Positions 1 to 8,805 of a stretch of DNA of 35,898 nt are shown piece by piece. Position 1 is the stretch's first letter; each line of letters opens with the position of its first letter. Made by a program: the position numbers and the translations under genes. Location: assembly GCA_026707185.1 (NCBI GenBank), contig JAPOXI010000006.1:1-35898 (forward strand). The letters run 5' to 3'. A model generated the notes under the pieces. That model was not told where the DNA came from. It saw nothing but the letters and a program-made list of their open reading frames with translations, and did no database searches. This DNA comes from Chloroflexota bacterium. Its GTDB lineage: Bacteria; Chloroflexota; UBA11872.

Positions 1-10
1 CGTCGACCAG

Positions 11-38
11 ATACCCGCACGGGCACCCGTGCGGGTAT
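11..38 (+). terminator. terminator-like hairpin
   Basis: A perfect 13-bp inverted repeat (ATACCCGCACGGG, 2-nt spacer, CCCGTGCGGGTAT) is followed by TTTGCT. The stem is long and GC-rich, as in an intrinsic terminator, but the T tract is short, so termination is likely rather than certain. The gene it would serve lies left of the window. Confidence 0.55.
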
Positions 39-705
39 TTGCTACAACCTCCGGCGCGTCTTGGTCCCTTAGAGGCTTGGAAATATCCCCTCGACCCTCT
101 CACAATCAAGTCGTGAATCGGGGTTGTCGGCAAACCTCAAGTTGCAGCGCGCGTACAGTGGCCCCTAACGATTTTGGTGCCTCAGTTGACTTCGCCCGCG
201 CGGTAGTACGGAAGATCCGCGCTAAGCAGACATAGGGTCTCCTCAGCAGGAAATCGGGACTTTGGCCCATGCTGGTTGCCGATAGTCAGATGCCTTGAAG
301 TCGACGGACCCCGAAATCCAGTAATGGGGTTGGTGCTAAGTAGTACAAGTGAGTCGCAGTGGCGCAGCTATGGCAGTTACGCTCACAAGCAGGTTCGAGT
401 CCGGTTTAGTTGGCCGGAGCGTGCCGAGCTGGGAACTTTCCGGTGGGTTGTCACGCCGCAAGGAGTTGGTCGAGGAACTCCGGGTGGATCCAAGGCTCTG
501 CGGACATCCGGTGTTGAAGGCTTGTCCATCCCATCACGGCCACCAGTTCCCCGCAAGCGGACGAGAGGGCAGTTGAGACATGACTATCGCGACTGAGTCT
601 CGACGACGACCGACCGTGACGGCAGTTTCGTCGACGCCGTGCTTTGGGCCCAGCTTCGAAGCGAGGTGATCTATTGGAATTCGACTTCCTTGCTCGGTGG
701 ACCGC
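39..705. other. intergenic, no gene recognised
   Basis: Only short reading frames are present and none has recognisable protein character. A stretch near 350-405 resembles parts of a tRNA D-arm and T-arm, but the anticodon arm is missing and the T-stem has a mismatch. It may be degraded DNA. I see no promoter I would defend. Confidence 0.4.
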
Positions 706-1290
706 TTAACCAGTTAGCCGGCGACGGTTACCCGGGCGGCGGTTCTCCCAGTCTTCTCGCAGAATCTTCATGACCTTGGCGGTCTCCCGCTTGCGACCTT
801 CGCGTACGTGGTCGAAGTCATAGTCTGCGCTCTGTGAGAATCCTCCCAGTTTTCCAAAAATGTCCACGATCGAGGTAATGAGAGTGTCTATGTCGGCCGC
901 AGAGATCTGACTATGCGAACTGCGCTGGTTACTGCGTTGCCTACGTGCGATGTACTGATTCCGACGTTGCAGAATCTTCTTTAACGTCGCTTTGTAGTTC
1001 AGCAAGAGATCATCTACATCGCCCTCTAGCTTGCTTTGGCGCAGTGCTGTTTCGGTCGCCGTTAGATTCGGAATACTCCTCGCCCGACGATCCTCGTCAA
1101 GAACTCTGGTAATCGCCAAGAGCACCGAATCCAAGAGTGCTACCAGGACAGGTTCGAAGAATTCGAAGTGGCCGGCGGGGCTTCGGGATAGTTGACCGTT
1201 GATCTCCTTCCAGACTTCCCACTAGCTAACTCCTCTTCGGAGATCTTCGTAAATGGAACTCAGCAATTCAGATGTCTGGTTCGTCGTCAT
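706..1290 (-). pseudogene. AbiU2/HEPN-like protein, broken by one amber codon
   Basis: Read from the ATG at 1288-1290, this frame gives about 194 residues with a single TAG at 1222-1224 (codon 23). The frame past the stop is protein-like without a break: an aromatic-rich helix (WEVWKEINGQL, then HFEFFEPVLVALLDSVLLAI), then a basic segment with RNQYIARRQR that resembles the R-x4-6-H/R core of HEPN nucleases. Length and layout match the AbiU2 family, whose members act in abortive phage infection or toxin-like roles. That family call is my recognition and not a search result. Without the stop codon the gene would look intact. A start at the TTG at 1134 would give a 142-residue remnant. It is probably a recently inactivated defence or toxin gene, though a sequencing error is possible. 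Confidence 0.55.
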
Positions 1291-1487
1291 CTTATCTGCT
1301 CCAGACTAGGTTTCTTCGTTGCCATCCACTCCAAGCTGAGAGTTGTAGAAACACTCAGATCTTCTCTGAAGATTGCCCCGACATCGGTAGGGAAAGTCAA
1401 CATCTCACCACAGACGGATGGCCCTTTCCTGGACTTGCCCCCATCCTCGTACCAACTCCAATGCCAGTTTCGCGGTTCATCGAACAA
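1287..1487 (-). CDS. small hypothetical protein, ATGA overlap with the AbiU2-like gene
   Basis: A 66-residue frame starts at TTG (1485-1487) and ends in a TGA that overlaps the ATG of the AbiU2-like frame as ATGA. That arrangement is typical of translationally coupled gene pairs. An upstream in-frame stop at 1500-1502 limits extension. The product is mildly aromatic at its N-terminus (NWHWSWYED) and I do not recognise it. It could be the partner of a toxin-antitoxin-like pair, the tail of a decayed gene, or chance. The overlap is the only real support. Confidence 0.25.
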   Translation of the reverse strand: MFDEPRNWHWSWYEDGGKSRKGPSVCGEMLTFPTDVGAIFREDLSVSTTLSLEWMATKKPSLEQIR

Positions 1488-1566
1488 CTGCTGCCGTCTT
1501 CAGCGCGAAGGTCTTCGGAGCGAGGTTCCCCAGGGCGCCATGAATCCGGCCGGGATTGATGATCTG

Positions 1567-3717
1567 TCAGACCAACCGGCGCAAGTGCTCGATCTTCGCA
1601 AACAAAGGACGAAGTCCGTGCCGGTTCAGGACTGCTATTGCCCCGCGGTCGGACTGGTCGCGGGCCACACTCGCGTGGGCTTCACCGGCCCTCCTTAGAC
1701 ACTCGCCCGCCGATTCCCCCCACCGGATCGACTCGGCAATCCTTCCCTCCGCTTCCATTCGCGCTGCTTTCCTCACATTCTCCAACGCGTCCAAATAGGC
1801 GATCCCAAACTCCAGTCGCCCGATCCAGTACCGCGCGTGTTCGCTGCCCCTGGGCGCTGATTTGCTCAACGCTCGCTCAGCCGCCGCCAGGGCACGCGTG
1901 TAGGCGGAGCGGATCCTTTCAATGGGCTCTGGGAATGCCTCGGGTATCCAGTGCTTCATCAGCATCCGCGGGGTTGGGAACGCAAGCCCAAGTGCATGCT
2001 GTTCCAGGGTGGTAGTCGCCTCTTGCACGTCGCGCCACATTTTGAGGAAATCGTCCACACTCTCGGGGCCGCAGATCGTTTCTGCCAGATCGCGGCAAAT
2101 CCTCTCCGGATCGGTGCTCGGGTCCCAGGCAACCTTCGCCATGTACGCGATCGAAGGGTCGTGGTCGCCGATCTGCCAATAGCGAGTCGAGTATCCAGCC
2201 CAGCCGAAATGCCTGATCTGAGTGGAAATCTTGTGCAGCGAGTCGAGGGTCAGCTGCGGCATGAAACCCACGTTGTCGTCGTGAAGCGTGTAGGTAAGCG
2301 TCGCCGGGAGCTGCTCGGTCGCGAGATCGCTCATCACACGCAAGCGCTTGACGATGCTCGAGGGTGCATAGTCGATGAAATTCAGCGTCTCCCAGCCGGG
2401 GCCGGAGATTAATGGCAATATTGGGAACAGTTCCTCGGCGACGCTATCCCAAACGATCTTCAGTCCGGAGTTGGCGGCGTGGGCGAGACCTCCATCCTCA
2501 GTGAGAAGCCTGTCGAAGAAGTACAGGTTGACGATATCCCCCTTGACTTCCTGCACGGCTCGCTCCGCTCCACCGGGGTATTCGGACCGCCCGCTCGCCG
2601 CCTCCAGCACTGACTCCAGGGGCCGTTGGCCCTCGATCCCGTACTTACGGTCCAGCGCCGTCCAGGCCCTGCGGTATTGCTTTACCCATCTCCGGAACTC
2701 GGGCATCTCAAGTGTCAGGAAAGTGATACCGGGATATGTGTCTACGATCGTCTCTAGCACGGTTGTAGCTATTCGCCTGAGGCGGGAGTCGTCCACATCG
2801 GTGGCATCACTCGGTAAGACCGTTCGGGTTAGATGGTGGCCGGACGGAACCGATGACGTGAGCGCGGGAGCGAACTCACCCGGATACTCGAACAAGTTGG
2901 CGTTCATGCCGCACTCCATGCCCAGACCGGTTGCGAAATCGATGATGCCCTCGATCAGCCGCCGGCCGGCAGCGGCAAGCTCTTCATACGAATCTGTGAC
3001 AGGCAGATCCGGATTTGAGAAATTCTCGCAATCGCCGAAAACACGCTTTCCGACCGTTCCCTCGTCAATTGGGTAGCGAAAGCCGAAGAAAATGGTGGCT
3101 GAATTCCGTTCGATGTCGTCGACGCAATAGTGAAGGAACGGCTGGTTCGGCCAGATGTGGATGAAAATGCGGTTGAATTTCAGACGCGCGAGCTGCCGAA
3201 GCACAGATCGGTAATCAGCCAAGCCCCAGGTCTCTGGGCCGATGGCATGCGAGTTCATTGCGCGCCATTGTCTGATAGGAAACACCGGCTCTCCGCTATA
3301 GCTGAGCTGTGGAAGCCACAGCTCACGTCGCGGCGGAAATACGTCGCCGTGCAGCAGGTGGCGCACGCCCCATCGCTCGGCGAGTTCTCCTACGCCCCAC
3401 ATGGTTGCCCGGGCGCTGCCCCCTCCGATCAGTATCGCCGGTCGCTTCTGATACCACAGCGTTCGGAGTACAAATCCTTGCTCACCCAGTTGAGGGAAAG
3501 GGCGTCTGGAACAGGCACGAGCAACGTGGGAGTTGGTCGAGGGGCTTCCGATCAGGAAGATCGTATCCGCCTGATCACTGAACCCACAGGAGGGGACGGT
3601 CCGAATTCCGAAACAGCCCTCCAGATAACCGCTCAGCTCGTGGGCGGCGACGATTTCCAGCTCTGGAGCGTCCGATCCGATCACAACCGCCACATGGCCC
3701 GAGGCTGCTTCGCTCAT
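1567..3717 (-). CDS. GH67/GH20b-like glycoside hydrolase family protein
   Basis: 716 residues from an ATG at 3717. Residues 8-65 form an alpha/beta domain (AVVIGSDAPELEIVAAHEL, later IFLIGSPSTN) like the N-terminal domain that precedes the catalytic barrel in alpha-glucuronidases (GH67) and beta-hexosaminidases (GH20b). A barrel-like region follows from about residue 145 (PIRQWRAMNSHAIG, LARLKFNRIFIHIW). The C-terminal third is helical, as in GH67 and DUF4838 proteins. No signal peptide is visible, so it is probably cytoplasmic. It lies 366 nt downstream of the GH42-like gene on the same strand, and the two may act on the same glycan. The family is a fold-level call; I cannot assign catalytic residues or substrate. 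Confidence 0.6.
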   Translation of the reverse strand: MSEAASGHVAVVIGSDAPELEIVAAHELSGYLEGCFGIRTVPSCGFSDQADTIFLIGSPSTNSHVARACSRRPFPQLGEQGFVLRTLWYQKRPAILIGGGSARATMWGVGELAERWGVRHLLHGDVFPPRRELWLPQLSYSGEPVFPIRQWRAMNSHAIGPETWGLADYRSVLRQLARLKFNRIFIHIWPNQPFLHYCVDDIERNSATIFFGFRYPIDEGTVGKRVFGDCENFSNPDLPVTDSYEELAAAGRRLIEGIIDFATGLGMECGMNANLFEYPGEFAPALTSSVPSGHHLTRTVLPSDATDVDDSRLRRIATTVLETIVDTYPGITFLTLEMPEFRRWVKQYRRAWTALDRKYGIEGQRPLESVLEAASGRSEYPGGAERAVQEVKGDIVNLYFFDRLLTEDGGLAHAANSGLKIVWDSVAEELFPILPLISGPGWETLNFIDYAPSSIVKRLRVMSDLATEQLPATLTYTLHDDNVGFMPQLTLDSLHKISTQIRHFGWAGYSTRYWQIGDHDPSIAYMAKVAWDPSTDPERICRDLAETICGPESVDDFLKMWRDVQEATTTLEQHALGLAFPTPRMLMKHWIPEAFPEPIERIRSAYTRALAAAERALSKSAPRGSEHARYWIGRLEFGIAYLDALENVRKAARMEAEGRIAESIRWGESAGECLRRAGEAHASVARDQSDRGAIAVLNRHGLRPLFAKIEHLRRLV

Positions 3718-4083
3718 GGATTGCTCTCATGCGCCGAAGTCCGCGAAAGGGTCAATGTGCTCCTGTCACTGTCCGACGGTCTGGTGGAGGCTTCTGTCTG
3801 ACGCTACGTGCGGCCGACTATAGGCTTGCCAAGCGCCTCAATATCCTATCTCTCGATCAGTTTGCGAATTGACTTCGGACTGCCCGCCGATCGGATGTTT
3901 GTCGACTTCGACGCAGCACGGTCAGTTCAGTAATCACCAGCCCTGCGTTGTGGCCGATTCCAGTACGGACACTATGCGCGATCGTGCTCGTTACCGTGGT
4001 CAAGCTGCTCCGCGCGACTTGGGTGATTACCGTGTGACGTCTAGTAATCGGTGCCACGGGGCAACCCGGCGCGCCGGTCCAAG
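3718..4083. other. gap between two glycosidase genes
   Basis: No credible gene. It separates two minus-strand genes and could hold a promoter for the downstream one, but I found no convincing -35/-10 pair or hairpin. Confidence 0.4.
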
Positions 4084-6735
4084 TCACTCAAAGCGACTGC
4101 GTCTGCAGAGCGGGCATTGCTCGTAGGCTGGGTGGTTGCGGGTCAGCGCGGTCAGGTAATAACGCCGCCCGGGCCAGGCTTCAAACGCCACGTCGCATCC
4201 CACACCCTCGGCGACACGTTCGCCCTCCACCTCGCACACGAACCAACCAACGTCGCGCGGTGCGTGGCGCACCGGCACAAACCGCGCACGTACTTGGACG
4301 TGGTCTCGCACTTGAAACTCGCCAATGACCAGGTGGATGTCTCCCCGCCAGAAGCGAGAGAATCCAACTTCCGCGGGGAATCCCTCGAAATGCGGAAGTT
4401 CGGCAGTGTCTGGTTCCTTCCGGAACACCTTGACGTCAAGCGGTGACATACCAACCGCTTCGACCTCGATCGCGCCAGGCCCGGCGGAGTACGCGAGCCA
4501 CGGAAAATCACCGTGCAATTCACGAATCTGACCGCGATGCGTCCCATTCAATGGAACGTGCCCGGACCATGCGGCCGGATCGATCACCCGGCCGGCGCTA
4601 TCGAGGTTGCGTGAGTCGTAGTTTTGTACGACCGTGGACTGCTCAAACTGGCTCACAACCACCCGCCGCGTTTCAACGTCGCACCAGCCGGCGAAGTTGA
4701 GCAGCAGCGCTCGAAGTTGTCCCCAGTCGGCGGGTGGCCCGGCTAGACACGCCACGTTAGTGTCGGCCGACCCAACCCATTCCCCTTTTGAATCGCGCGC
4801 GATAGGTGTCGCGCCATCGCGAGGTAGGAGCGGGAACGAATCCCAGAGCTCAAGGGGCGAAGGCGCCGGCCATAGAGCGTGTCCTGCCGAGGCGGCAAGC
4901 GTCCGCTGCACTGTTTTGAGGTTCGAGGGTGCCAGCGGCGCGCGCGGCACTGCCGGGTACCAATCCGGCCAGTCGGCGGGCTCGTAATTTGGTCCGACTC
5001 GTGCGGGTGTGGTGAAAACCAGCAGCTTGCCTCCGTTGTGGATGAATTCCTCTAGACGCCGTGTAGTCGAGTCCTCCAGGCACGCATCCATGACGACAAC
5101 GCCGCGCGCCCCTGCCAACGCCTCATCCAGATCCCGGCTCTGCTCTTCAACGATCTCGAACTCGCTGAACTCCGGTGCTTCGAAGACAGAGCACAAGTCG
5201 CGAAGGAGGCCGAAATACAAGTGCAGGCCATAGCCGGGAAATCCCCGAGAGTTGCGTGAAACTAAGATTCGAATCGGGGGAAGGACGGGCTTGCCGAACG
5301 TTTGGAAGGGGGCGATCCAGTCCAATTCGTCGCGAAGCGCGCGGACGGCTGGCAGGAAGCCCGGCTTCTGGCTCAATACCATGCCAAAGGGCTGATCGTA
5401 GATGCGGTCTCCGCTGCGGGCCCAGCTGTGGATGTTGAAGAGCCGGAAGTTGTAGTGCAGGCCGCGGTAAACGAAGTGCATCATTTCCTCGGTGCGCAGC
5501 GAGAGGTTCGTGACGCCGTGTCGCCCGACCATCGGCTCCGTGATTCCCAGAATCTTTTCGGTCCCGCGGCAGAGATTGCAGGTGACCTGGAAACCGCCGA
5601 ATCCTTCTTGATGTCCGTCGTCGCCGTCATAGCTCCAATGTGAAAAGCCGATGATGTCAACGTCACTGTCTTTCAGCACCGTAGGTTCGACGCCGAGCTT
5701 CTCTCCCGCATATCGGGAGCTGCCGGCCCGGTGGTCTCGCTCGTCGACGTAGAGTCCGCTCGACATGCGTGTGATCGTCACCACATCTTGGAAATGCTTT
5801 TTCGCGAGGGACGCCAGCTGCGGCACGTGGTGTCCCATGATGATCGTGTGCTTGAACCTCGCGGCCAGTGCGCGAACCAGCCAATTGTCGTCCCCGATCC
5901 GCACATGTTCGAAGGACTCGTAGGCGGTGCCGGCCACTTGATTGAATGCGGCAACATCGGGGAACTGTTCGGCTGCGTAGGCGCTGAAGGCCGCGCGACT
6001 GTGGGGATTCCCGCCGAAGTCGTCATAGCGAGGCCGCTCGCCCAAGCCCAGGGAGGGTTCGTTCTCCAGGCACACACCAAGGAGGACACCCCGCTCGGCA
6101 ATAAACTCGTGGCAGGCCCAGAAGCGGTCCACAACTCGGTACATTTCCGGATGGAGAAGGCAGGAAAGGGACGGCAGGCCCGCCTCGCTGAGCGGAGTTC
6201 CCGAGGCGGTACACTCCTCCCAATCCGCCAGAGCTTTGTACCAGTCCGGCGCGGAGTCCTGTCCGGAGCAACAGAAGAGGACGGTCATCGCGACGCACTG
6301 GATTCCCGCCTCGACGTAGGCGCTCAAGAGATCGTCGGTGTCGCCTGCCCACTCACGCTGCCAATCCCTAAGCTCCGTCTCCGTAGCGGAGAGCAGATTC
6401 GGTGGCGTGAACCAACATCGGTCGGCCCGGTTGATTTCCGTATCGGCTAGCGCCCCGGCCACGGCGCGCACGCCTATCGGATCAGCGTAGCTTTTGAAGT
6501 GCTCGAGGTCCCATCGGACATCGGGGCGACCTTCCTGTTCCACCCCTGGCAGGCCTGGCCAATAGTCCACTGAGAACACTGGCCGCCGAGCGATTGTTCG
6601 GCGGAAATCAAACGTTGCCGTCGGATCCTCCCGTCTTTGAAGCCCTTCGAGGCCGGATTGTAGCCACTCGTGGCACGGACCAGGCGCCGGACGAATTGGT
6701 ATCTGAAAAGGTTGCGGTCCTGGCGCCGCATGCAA
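4084..6735 (-). CDS. GH42-like beta-galactosidase family protein
   Basis: 883 residues. The N-terminal half is a TIM barrel of GH42 type: residues 221-230 (VCLENEPSLG) hold the Asn-Glu-Pro acid/base site with E226, and ILGITEPMVG holds the likely nucleophile E400, followed by a segment that aligns with the W-rich end of the GH42 barrel (HYNFRLFNIHSW). Residues about 485-620 (PPIRILVSRN, VVVMDAC, GGKLLVFTTPARVG) resemble the amidotransferase-like GH42 trimerisation domain. The C-terminus ends with a CPLC pair. It should cleave beta-galactoside or related linkages; the substrate is unknown. No signal peptide. The only start I can support is TTG at 6735, because an in-frame stop lies just upstream (6739-6741) and there is no early ATG, so the N-terminus is uncertain. 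Confidence 0.7.
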   Translation of the reverse strand: MHAAPGPQPFQIPIRPAPGPCHEWLQSGLEGLQRREDPTATFDFRRTIARRPVFSVDYWPGLPGVEQEGRPDVRWDLEHFKSYADPIGVRAVAGALADTEINRADRCWFTPPNLLSATETELRDWQREWAGDTDDLLSAYVEAGIQCVAMTVLFCCSGQDSAPDWYKALADWEECTASGTPLSEAGLPSLSCLLHPEMYRVVDRFWACHEFIAERGVLLGVCLENEPSLGLGERPRYDDFGGNPHSRAAFSAYAAEQFPDVAAFNQVAGTAYESFEHVRIGDDNWLVRALAARFKHTIIMGHHVPQLASLAKKHFQDVVTITRMSSGLYVDERDHRAGSSRYAGEKLGVEPTVLKDSDVDIIGFSHWSYDGDDGHQEGFGGFQVTCNLCRGTEKILGITEPMVGRHGVTNLSLRTEEMMHFVYRGLHYNFRLFNIHSWARSGDRIYDQPFGMVLSQKPGFLPAVRALRDELDWIAPFQTFGKPVLPPIRILVSRNSRGFPGYGLHLYFGLLRDLCSVFEAPEFSEFEIVEEQSRDLDEALAGARGVVVMDACLEDSTTRRLEEFIHNGGKLLVFTTPARVGPNYEPADWPDWYPAVPRAPLAPSNLKTVQRTLAASAGHALWPAPSPLELWDSFPLLPRDGATPIARDSKGEWVGSADTNVACLAGPPADWGQLRALLLNFAGWCDVETRRVVVSQFEQSTVVQNYDSRNLDSAGRVIDPAAWSGHVPLNGTHRGQIRELHGDFPWLAYSAGPGAIEVEAVGMSPLDVKVFRKEPDTAELPHFEGFPAEVGFSRFWRGDIHLVIGEFQVRDHVQVRARFVPVRHAPRDVGWFVCEVEGERVAEGVGCDVAFEAWPGRRYYLTALTRNHPAYEQCPLCRRSRFE

Positions 6736-7392
6736 TGTTCAGCAGGAACGCGATGGCAACACCTGCGGCCCATGCGGGCTTCATGTTATTCCCGCTTATC
6801 CGTGAGCGCTGCGTTAGTCATCGCGGCGGTTCACCGCGAATGATCTTCGAGGGGTCCCGAGAGATCAAATCGGTTCCCCAGATCACAATACCCAACATCA
6901 ATCTTCTCCGGACTCCAATTCAGTCCAGCTGAGCAGCATATCCGTCATATTGACATTGACGCGGTCCGTCATGGAGATATGCCCGCACGACTCGGCCCCC
7001 ACCCAGTACTCGCATAGTCTGTCGGGGTAATACTTGGACAAAAGGTCCATCCGACGCCCTCCGTGATGCAGTCCGTAGGCGAGTCCTCAAACCGGTATCG
7101 CGGCATATAGACGCCGTCACCTTGTTCCTCGAACTGATTTGTTTGGAACAGCAATGGCCCGCTCTTCCATCATGTGGCGCGCATGCCTGGTGAACTCCAG
7201 GCGAACGGAATCCGACGGTGTTCCGTGACTCCCTTGTTGCAGTGGACGACATGGGTGCCGGATTAGCCGTCAAACAGTCGTGGCCGACGGTTCCATCCTC
7301 ACATCGTTCTCGTGAACATGCTACAGGATGTCGTACTCATCCGAGCTGAACCCTTTATGTCGGTAAGTCCCCGCTATCTCTCTCCTCAGTTT
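6736..7392. other. degraded intergenic stretch
   Basis: No intact gene. The minus strand holds short protein-like fragments in shifting frames, described separately at 7117-7200. A hydrophobic start-like stretch on the minus strand near 6725-6785 (MKPAWAAGVAIAFLLNIAC) ends after about 60 residues and leads nowhere. It reads as decayed DNA upstream of the GH42-like gene. Confidence 0.4.
7117..7200 (-). pseudogene. possible DUF4258-like fragment
   Basis: One minus-strand frame reads LEFTRHARHMMEERAIA, close to the opening motif of DUF4258 proteins (F-S/T-x-H-A-x-x-R-M-x-E-R-x-I). These are small proteins often found in toxin-antitoxin or mobile contexts. The frame hits TGA soon after and the rest of the domain is not visible in any frame. 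At best it is a remnant; a chance match is possible. Confidence 0.25.
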
Positions 7393-8136
7393 CTACGTCT
7401 TGTCTACCTGGACTCGTCGGATCACACCGCAAGTCACGCGGTCGCCCGCCCCGGCGCTTTGGCCATTAGTGTCGGGCTTGGAGTGGATGATAGGGGAGCC
7501 GTCCGAGTCGAGGGGCGAATTGTAGGCGTCTGCCGCCAAAGTCACGTCGGCGGTAAAGTCATCGGCCCTGACCGCGCCATTCCCGGCAGCGTGGATGTTC
7601 GGCAAGACCCCTGCGTGGAAACCCTCGACATGACCGAACCCGTGCCGTCGGTCAGCAGGGTTGAAGCGGCCGCCAGCCGCCCCAGAATCCGGCTCACAAG
7701 TCCCGACGGCATGTATGTGGAAGCCGTGCCCGCCTGGACTCAGTCCCGTAACTTCAACTTCATCCAAGACGCCATGCGGCATTTGCGTCAGCATCACCAC
7801 TCCTGTAGGCGCGCCCCTTGTTCCGACCATCGTGGCTCTTGCCATCAAGCCCACATCCGCCACATTCCAGGTGCGTAATGCAACGGACCCAAGGCGAGCC
7901 ACATCGCCGCAATACTCGTTCCGACAGGCTTGCTCGGCCCGGTCGCCGTGTACGCATTCGTAGATGCCAATGTTCTCGTGTTTGCCTCGACTCTGCTAGA
8001 ACATTTCGTTCAGTACAACGCATGTAGTCGGCCACTGGCTGGTGCTGTGATCTTCGTGAGCGGTCGCTGTAGCGCTAGCGGTTATGAACAGAACGGCGGC
8101 GATGATGGCCGCCCAGATTGATCGTTGGAGCTTCAC
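7393..8136 (-). pseudogene. exported WPTTC module fused to Cu/Zn superoxide dismutase, inactivated
   Basis: From GTG at 8136 (GGGGAG upstream) the frame encodes a signal peptide (IWAAIIAAVLFITASATATA), a WPTTC module (QWPTTCVVLNE ... NIGIY ... AEQAC) and a Cu/Zn SOD domain. One in-frame TAG at 7996-7998 (codon 47) splits it; both halves are in the same frame. The SOD part keeps GFHIH (two Cu ligands), the later Zn histidines (HG and FHAG), the Cu ligand in IIHS, the disulphide cysteines and the arginine before TCGVI. The bridging His of the HFNP motif is Arg (GGRFNP) and the Zn ligand Asp of GDLPN is Val (GVLPN), each one base change away. A living relative would detoxify superoxide outside the membrane; this copy should not. 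It ends in TAG. Confidence 0.75.
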
Positions 8137-8403
8137 TCGCTCTCTCTCCCCACTGCAATCGGAGAACGCTGAATCCGGCGGTTCAGGCTGCGCGCGGGAC
8201 CCACGGCGCATTCGTCGGAAGCCATCCCGTCAGAACGGCGAAAGCAAGTGTGGAAGCTACCACCATTGATTGTCACGAATCGCTCATATTCAGGCGGCTA
8301 TGCTTAGCCCAACGCAACGTTGCGCAGACTGCTCTCTCATCCGACCGGGTCGGCCCCCAACACACCGCTGCCCTATCCTCACGGCAGTTCCCAGGTCGTC
8401 TCG

Positions 8404-8529
8404 CCGAAAACGCCTTACATTTCACTTGACCTCGGTAAGGGCCTGACGCCCCTTCCCCAAGGAGCATTTGTTCGTTCGAGATATAGCGGTTCCGCTACTT
8501 CTGGACAGGTATGAAGTGCTCTTGCAGAC
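8404..8529 (-). repeat. conserved element copy 1 (inverted partner of 10963-11088)
   Basis: Read on the minus strand, this block aligns without gaps to 10963-11088 on the plus strand. In the 45-nt core (8485-8529) 42 positions match, including AAGAGCAC, TCATACCTGTC and GAAGTAGCGGAACCGCT. Further blocks GGCCCTTACC and GCGTTTTCGG keep exactly the same spacing. The block points toward the SOD fusion gene, about 270 nt from its GTG, and the partner copy likewise points toward a WPTTC gene. That fits a promoter or operator region better than a coding remnant. Confidence 0.75.
8484..8497. promoter_or_regulatory. palindromic putative operator, copy 1
   Basis: TAGCGG-TT-CCGCTA is a perfect dyad, about 350 nt upstream of the SOD fusion start and about 310 nt upstream of the kinase start. 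The dyad is retained in the second element. A LuxR/NarL-type regulator binds such short inverted repeats, and one is encoded next door; the link is inference. Confidence 0.45.
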
Positions 8530-8805
8530 ACAAGAAACGGTGGATAGCTTTATAGGCAGTGAGGGGCCGCCGTTCGCTCTATGATTCCATGGGCATCGGG
8601 GAGGGGAGATGTCCCAGTCAGCCCGCCGCAGCCGCGGCTTCCATTCATTCAAGCCAGCCGCCGGCGTCTTCCGGGTCAGCGGCTCCACGTCCGACCGGGT
8701 CGACCTCGACGGGTCGGGGCGCGTGGTGGCAGACGCGGTAATGAAGGATGGAATCGAACCTGAACGTCACAGCGCATCCGGGGTGCGCGTCTATCGGTTG
8801 GGAGC

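Larger units (their letters stand above)
8137..8805. other. divergent intergenic region with inverted-repeat element copy 1
   Basis: 669 bases between the minus-strand SOD fusion and the plus-strand histidine kinase. It holds the conserved 126-nt element at 8404-8529. The rest shows only short shadow frames. The arrangement suggests a shared, divergent control region. Confidence 0.55.

Noticed and set aside
325..410. A tRNA-like stretch with a GGTTCGAGTCC T-loop.
   Set aside because: The T-stem has a mismatch, the anticodon arm is absent and the acceptor ends do not pair.
1222..7998. In-frame TAG codons in two genes (1222 and 7996) as a sign of amber recoding.
   Set aside because: TAG is the normal final stop of several intact genes here (kinase, LRR protein, SDR, first FN3-type gene), and the SOD fusion has other lesions. 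Simple inactivation is more likely.
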